Of a DNA stretch of 28,991 nt, positions 24,958-28,991 are shown in pieces. The notes below the pieces were generated by a model, which worked only from the letters and a program-made list of their open reading frames with translations, was not told where the DNA came from and made no database searches. Source of the stretch: CANHCC01 sp040381555 (GTDB taxonomy: Bacteria; Bacteroidota; Bacteroidia; J057; RFSG01). The translations under genes and the position numbers were made by a program. The stretch covers positions 1 through 28,991 of the forward strand of contig JBEIHC010000026.1 of assembly GCA_040381555.1 (NCBI GenBank). The letters are read 5' to 3'. Within the stretch, counting starts at the first letter, position 1, and every line of letters begins with the position of its first letter.

Positions 24958-26337
24958 CTAATATTTAAATTGTACTTTATTACATCCCTCTTTTGTGATC
25001 GTAAATGTGCCACTCCATCTTATTTGACCACAAATGGCTTTGTACTCATAAGTTCCTTCTTCTAATCGCACGGATATTAATGCATCTCCGACATCTCCAC
25101 AATTGGGTGTAAAATTAGGGTCTGAAAAATATTTAGTTAAAGTTCCGAACTTATAGTCGGCTATATAAACATCTATTATTCCAATGTTCTGTTTAGTATA
25201 AAAAGAGATGGTACCTTCGTTTTCATTGTTCTTATATAGACGCCAATCAACCTCTGAGGTAGTCGTATAATTATTTAGGTTTACATTTAAAAAACAAAAT
25301 GAAGACTCCGTACATTCTCCTTCCATTAAACTAAAATATCGTACATTACCCGGCAATCTATCGAAGCATACCAAAAATCGAGATTTTGTTCCCCTATAAA
25401 TAACTCTTGAGTTATCTCTATTGGATAAATCGGTTATCTTACCATAATACACTTCTCCCGTTTCCAGATCTACAAGTCGATAATCTTCCATATAAATGGT
25501 TTGATTATTTAATTGACTTCTCGTCATGTCGTAAGTAAAATAGAAACAGGAACTCTCGCCAAAATGTGCCAAATAGTCTAATGATAATTCTGGAGTTTCT
25601 GCCTTAAAAACACTAATATCATATACCTTATCTTTTTCATAGAAATTAGTCTGATTAGTATTTGTGGAAGGTCTTTGGGCACTATACAAGGTAGAAATAG
25701 ATATGGGAACTTCTTTTTTAAACTGTAATAACAATTCAAGATAAGATTTCGGAATTGCAAAATTCAAATTTTGACCTTCCGATAACTGACTTACTGAAAT
25801 CCCAATTAGTTGTCCTTTAGCATTTAATATAGGACCTCCACTACTACCTGGTGAAATTGGTGCGGTCATTTGTATTAATTTATAACCCTTAAAATCTCGC
25901 ATACCACTGACTATGCCATCAGAAATTGTTGCAGGCAATCCTTTGGGGCTTCCGATAACATATACCTTCTGACCCGGGTCTACGCCTTCATTAGAAAATA
26001 CTAATGCCGGCTTAGTCAAGGTAGATACTTTTAGTAGAATTAAGTCCACCGATTTATCCGCAGCTAGATATCCATCTACTTTATACTTGACTTCAGAATT
26101 ATTTAAATAACAAAAAGCTTGAGTAGCTCCTTCTATCACATGATAATTTGTAGCAATAATATTGGGGGCAACAAAAAAACCGGAACCTAGACTTATATCC
26201 GTCTCAATAGTTACGGTTGAATTAGCTGTTCCCTTATAAATCAAAGTGGCATCCTGACTTATTACAGACTTACAAAGAATTAAGCCGAAAAAGAACATTA
26301 ATTTGGTCATTCTTTTCATCTTTTTGGTTCTATTCAT
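24958..26337 (-). CDS. Exported trypsin-like (S1C) serine protease with C-terminal beta-rich extension
   Basis: 459 residues. An N-terminal basic stretch and hydrophobic segment (MTKLMFFFGLILCKSVISQ) form a signal peptide; internal Met at 26319 and 26310 are alternative starts. The trypsin-like domain covers about residues 38-205 with a complete triad: H66 in ATNYHVIEGA, D98 in KSVDLILLKV, S166 in SPGSSGGPIL. It resembles the protease core of HtrA/DegP, but no PDZ domain follows. Instead about 240 residues of unassigned sequence, probably beta-rich with scattered Cys (ESSCFYF, CTESSFCFLN), run to the C-terminus. No T9SS sorting domain is seen, so it probably stays periplasmic. Its target is unknown. 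It stands alone between two gene-poor stretches. Confidence 0.9.
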   Translation of the reverse strand: MNRTKKMKRMTKLMFFFGLILCKSVISQDATLIYKGTANSTVTIETDISLGSGFFVAPNIIATNYHVIEGATQAFCYLNNSEVKYKVDGYLAADKSVDLILLKVSTLTKPALVFSNEGVDPGQKVYVIGSPKGLPATISDGIVSGMRDFKGYKLIQMTAPISPGSSGGPILNAKGQLIGISVSQLSEGQNLNFAIPKSYLELLLQFKKEVPISISTLYSAQRPSTNTNQTNFYEKDKVYDISVFKAETPELSLDYLAHFGESSCFYFTYDMTRSQLNNQTIYMEDYRLVDLETGEVYYGKITDLSNRDNSRVIYRGTKSRFLVCFDRLPGNVRYFSLMEGECTESSFCFLNVNLNNYTTTSEVDWRLYKNNENEGTISFYTKQNIGIIDVYIADYKFGTLTKYFSDPNFTPNCGDVGDALISVRLEEGTYEYKAICGQIRWSGTFTITKEGCNKVQFKY

Positions 26338-26483
26338 TTAATTAGGGCAAATTACTAAAATCTTTTTTATCAAGCTCGATTCCTACTGCATGATTGAGCA
26401 GCCTACTCTCTATACCTTATCGAAGTTATAAAAATTCTGACCGCAAGGTACTACTTCTTCGATTTTGAATTTCATGTAACTCC
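26338..26483. other. Short non-coding stretch upstream of the protease gene
   Basis: This AT-rich spacer separates the protease start from the sorting-domain relic. It should contain the protease promoter; no match stands out. Confidence 0.45.
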
Positions 26484-26720
26484 CTAAGAAATATTCCAAT
26501 CTTGAATAGATTCTCTATTCCTCCCCAGATTTAATGCGGAGATCCAAAAATCATTCTTTAAATGTTCGTCAGTTACCCTAATTCGACTTGAATAGATCGT
26601 ATTGTTTGAATATGTTTTCAAAACATAGATACCTGAACGCCTAGTTAAATCATCTACCCTTACATGGAAAGATTCGTGATTAGATGCGCTTACTCGTTGA
26701 CATAATGAATTAATCAACTC
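26484..26720 (-). pseudogene. Relic of a T9SS C-terminal sorting domain
   Basis: The frame reads through SASNHESFHVRVDDLTRRSG and then GIYVLKTYSNNTIYSSRIRV, which is the pattern of the last strands of T9SS type A domains (G-I/M-Y-x-x-K-x-x-x-x-x...K/R-I-x-V). No ATG precedes it: the frame can only open with TTG and a TAA lies 36 nt above that, and no signal peptide or passenger domain is in frame. About 27 residues continue after the usual end of the domain. I read it as the 3' remnant of a degraded gene for a T9SS cargo protein, with frameshift or deletion upstream; the family assignment rests on one motif. Confidence 0.5.
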
Positions 26721-26792
26721 AAAAAATGCTAGTTGTAACTGTTAATTAATTTATCTCAGAATCCTTTTTTTGACCACTATTGAGTACTTATT

Positions 26793-28067
26793 TTAAAATT
26801 GCAGATAAATTAAAGCTACCGCTGCAACGGTCATAATAATTAATGCTGCAAAACCTAGAATATTGCTTAATCGGTCATTTATGTTTTCGCCCATTATTTT
26901 TCGATTGTTCGAAATATGTAAGATGATAGCAATTAACACAGGAGCAGTAAGTCCATAAAGAATGGCGGTATAAATCAATGATTGAATTGGGGTAATGCCT
27001 ATGTAGTTTAATGATAAGCCTAGTATTAACGAAATGGCAATGATGAGATAAAATGCTTTGGCTTCCTGAAATTTTTTATTAAGACCTTGCTCCCAACCAA
27101 AAGTTTCTGTAATGATGTAAGAAATAGATCCACTCAAAACAGGGATTGCAATTAGTCCCGTTCCTATCACTCCGACAGCAAAAAGTAGATAGGCGAAATT
27201 TCCAGCTAATGGTTTGAGAGCTAGGGCAGCTTGTTCAACGGTGTCAATTTGATGAACACCCCCTTGAAACAAAACCGTGCCCGTAGTGAGAATAATAAAA
27301 TACATTACAAAACCAGAGACTGTCATTCCAAAATCTACATCTTGGTTCATTTCATGGATTAATTTTTTATTGACAATCAAATGTCGGCGCTTATCCTTGA
27401 ATTCCTCAACTTCTATGGAAGCTTGCCAAAAGAAAAGATAGGGAGAGATGGTTGTACCAAGGATGCCAACTATTATGGCTATAAAATCTTTGTTAAATTG
27501 AATAGATGGAATAACGGTCGCTTTTAGAATTTCTGCAAAATCTTGTTTATACAAAAAAGGAACAATAAAATAAACTAACATAACGAGGCACAAATACTTT
27601 AAGATCGCTGCTATTTTTTGATAGGGTAAGTAAATGATTAATCCGAGAAGGATTATTGTGAAAAGAACACTGAAATAACTGGCATGAATAGTTGGAAAAA
27701 GTAGATTTCCTACAGCACCCATACCCGCAATATCAGCCCCAATATTCAATACAATGGCAGGAAAACTAAACAACAACATAATATATAGGATGGGTCTCGG
27801 ATAATGTTTTTTTAGTGTCCCTGTCAAGCCTTGAGAGGTGACCAATCCAATTCGCGCACACATTTGCTGAATAGAAGCCATTAGTGGAAATGCAATAATT
27901 GCCGTCCACAATGTTGCTAGACCAAATGCAGCACCAGCTTGAGAATAAGTTGCTATTCCAGATGGGTCATCGTCACTTGCTCCGGTCACGAGACCAGGCC
28001 CAAGTTTTTTCCAACCACTAAATAATCTAGAGGAAAATCGTTTCGTTTTTATTGTTGTTTTTGTCAT
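26793..28067 (-). CDS. Nramp-related divalent metal transporter with non-canonical metal-site motifs
   Basis: About 424 residues from the ATG at 28067. The frame extends to an ATG at 28235, but those 56 residues look non-coding and normal Nramp N-termini begin near KKLGPGLVTGASDDDPSG. About eleven membrane helices are visible. In helix 1 the canonical DPGN is D34-P-S-G37, and in helix 6 the canonical MPH is replaced by SPY (GILGTTISPYLFFWQAS). This pattern resembles the NRMT-like branch for which Mg2+/Mn2+ transport has been described, rather than Mn/Fe-specific MntH; this comparison is from memory. It would import divalent cations across the inner membrane. It stands alone; upstream is a repeat-rich gap that runs to the window edge. 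Confidence 0.92.
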   Translation of the reverse strand: MTKTTIKTKRFSSRLFSGWKKLGPGLVTGASDDDPSGIATYSQAGAAFGLATLWTAIIAFPLMASIQQMCARIGLVTSQGLTGTLKKHYPRPILYIMLLFSFPAIVLNIGADIAGMGAVGNLLFPTIHASYFSVLFTIILLGLIIYLPYQKIAAILKYLCLVMLVYFIVPFLYKQDFAEILKATVIPSIQFNKDFIAIIVGILGTTISPYLFFWQASIEVEEFKDKRRHLIVNKKLIHEMNQDVDFGMTVSGFVMYFIILTTGTVLFQGGVHQIDTVEQAALALKPLAGNFAYLLFAVGVIGTGLIAIPVLSGSISYIITETFGWEQGLNKKFQEAKAFYLIIAISLILGLSLNYIGITPIQSLIYTAILYGLTAPVLIAIILHISNNRKIMGENINDRLSNILGFAALIIMTVAAVALIYLQF

Positions 28068-28480
28068 TATTGAATACTTTTCAAATGTACTGTCAAGTGG
28101 AATTGCCCATCTGTCATAATACTTATTCGTATAAAAATCAGTGAAAATACCACAGGGGCATAACAATCTTGGGTTCAAGTAGTACAGGTAAATCTGAGTA
28201 GCAAAGATACTATGTATTTTGTAGGGAGCCGCCATATCGGTTTGTTTATCACAACATCAGGCGCTGCTGTGCTTGGGTTGTCCATAATCTGTGTTGACAA
28301 AAAGATTTCATCCCTATATGGATAGCCTGGCCTGATTCAATTAGAAACAGAACGCGACCTATAGTGGAGATAGAGTAGATGTGCGGCACTTCCAGTCTCC
28401 CTCAGTATATCACTAAAACATCCTGCGTGTACCTATTTACCGTGAGCAAAAAAGACGAACCTTGCCAATATTTTCGAATA
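28068..28480. other. Upstream region of the Nramp gene, no gene seen
   Basis: It would contain the Nramp promoter. A stop-free minus-strand stretch (about 28255-28420) gives no recognisable product. I see no riboswitch-like conserved stem set that I could name, despite the metal-transporter context. Confidence 0.45.
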
Positions 28481-28693
28481 AATGCCATTAATTGTAGGTG
28501 ACGATTTATTGTATTTGTGTTTCCGACGCGCGCAATCTTACCCTGACTTACCCCCTGCCTAAGCCTCCCGATAAGAGAGGCAATGCCAATCACAAGGCAG
28601 AACACATGATTTTGGGTCTTCTGTTTAATTGGCAGAATACGACAAATCCAATTAATCCGTTTTTTGTTTGCCCACTCCTTTTAGCCAATAGAC
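28481..28693. repeat. MITE-like repeat, type 1, copy D
   Basis: About 213 bp. The left end ATGCCATTAATTGTAGGTGA matches the terminal repeats of copies A and B; the interior shares GATTTATTGTATTTGT (28503-28518) and TGTTTAATTGGCAGAATACG (28622-28641) with the reverse complement of copy A. The right end TTGCCCACTCCTTTTAGCC corresponds loosely to the copy A end. Even the translations of the two copies look alike (PNPPRRRGDATHK against PKPPDKRGNANHK), which reflects the shared repeat DNA, not a gene. Confidence 0.65.
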
Positions 28694-28720
28694 GGATTTA
28701 ACTCGTTTCAGTAATAAAAA

Positions 28721-28991
28721 ATTGGCTCTAAGTTGTTTTGTGTGGGTTTGATATAACCATTTGCCTGAATTTCGGAATAGCATATAATTCAGGAACCCAC
28801 AAATTCAATATAATTCTATTTTTTTTTATGTAATTCTAGCTACAATTGTTGTGGACAGTGGGGTTGAAGCAATCTCCATTCGAAAGAGGAGGCAGAGGGT
28901 ACTGTCTGCTCCCCATTCTTAGTACGTCTTAAAGATAGACAATATTTCATTTCTTTGAGTAGAGTGTTAATTCCCTCTGGGGGGCGTGGAG
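28721..28991. repeat. MITE-like repeat, type 2, copy E, inverted relative to copy B, cut by window edge
   Basis: Begins TTGGCTCTAAGTTGTTTTGT, then GTGGGTTTGATA, corresponding to the right terminal repeat of copy B in inverted orientation. The block 28841-28869 equals the reverse complement of 20963-20991 with one mismatch, and the AATTTCGGAATAGC block is shared too. Similarity fades after about 28900; the other end is not identifiable inside the window. Confidence 0.65.

Noticed and set aside
28402..28701. Overlapping reading frames of 67 codons on both strands
   Set aside because: They span the boundary of repeat copy D and unrelated DNA, with no recognisable domain.
1..28991. CRISPR array, tRNA or rRNA genes, phage or defence genes
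   Set aside because: No regularly spaced short direct repeats, cloverleaf-like segments or signature proteins were seen on either strand by eye; a tRNAscan-SE, CRISPRCasFinder and DefenseFinder run would settle this.

Overview
The window looks like chromosome of a Bacteroidota bacterium. It is AT-rich and has two TonB-dependent receptors with N-terminal carboxypeptidase-regulatory-like domains, proteins with type IX secretion (T9SS) C-terminal sorting domains, the T9SS response regulator PorX, DUF2911 and YdeI-type proteins, and almost no Shine-Dalgarno sequences. LpxB shows a lipid A-bearing outer membrane. I cannot place it below phylum.

Layout. From 1 to 15021 every gene is on the minus strand. 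In transcription order (descending coordinates) this block starts with surE-lpxB-spoIID (translationally packed). Next come a small membrane protein, a TonB-dependent receptor, a small secreted protein, two paralogous exported TPR proteins, a T9SS-sorted Ig-like protein, a second TonB-dependent receptor and a DMT-type exporter (GTG start 2 nt after the receptor stop). The block ends with a secreted repeat protein cut by the left edge. From 15124 to 20742 are a plus-strand T9SS-sorted subtilase, minus-strand porX, a divergent plus-strand HD phosphohydrolase and a plus-strand exported barrel-like protein followed by a clear intrinsic terminator. From 20743 to the right edge the DNA is gene-sparse: acyltransferase 3, YdeI/DUF1801 protein, DUF2911 protein, an exported trypsin-like protease, the relic of a T9SS sorting domain and an Nramp-related metal transporter, separated by 450-920 bp non-coding stretches.

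The gene set centres on the cell envelope: lipid A synthesis, outer-membrane import, T9SS export and its regulator, exported proteases and TPR scaffolds, and inner-membrane transport. I see no tRNA, rRNA, CRISPR array, transposase, phage or recognisable defence system.

The strongest unlabelled signal is a set of dispersed non-coding repeats (about 16835-17050, 20845-21110, 24485-24668, 28481-28693 and 28721 to the edge). They fall into two internal-sequence types that share imperfect terminal inverted repeats (CTCTACGCC ... TTGTGGG), as expected of MITE-like elements. A near-perfect 15-bp-stem hairpin between the divergent surE and subtilase genes is also unexplained.
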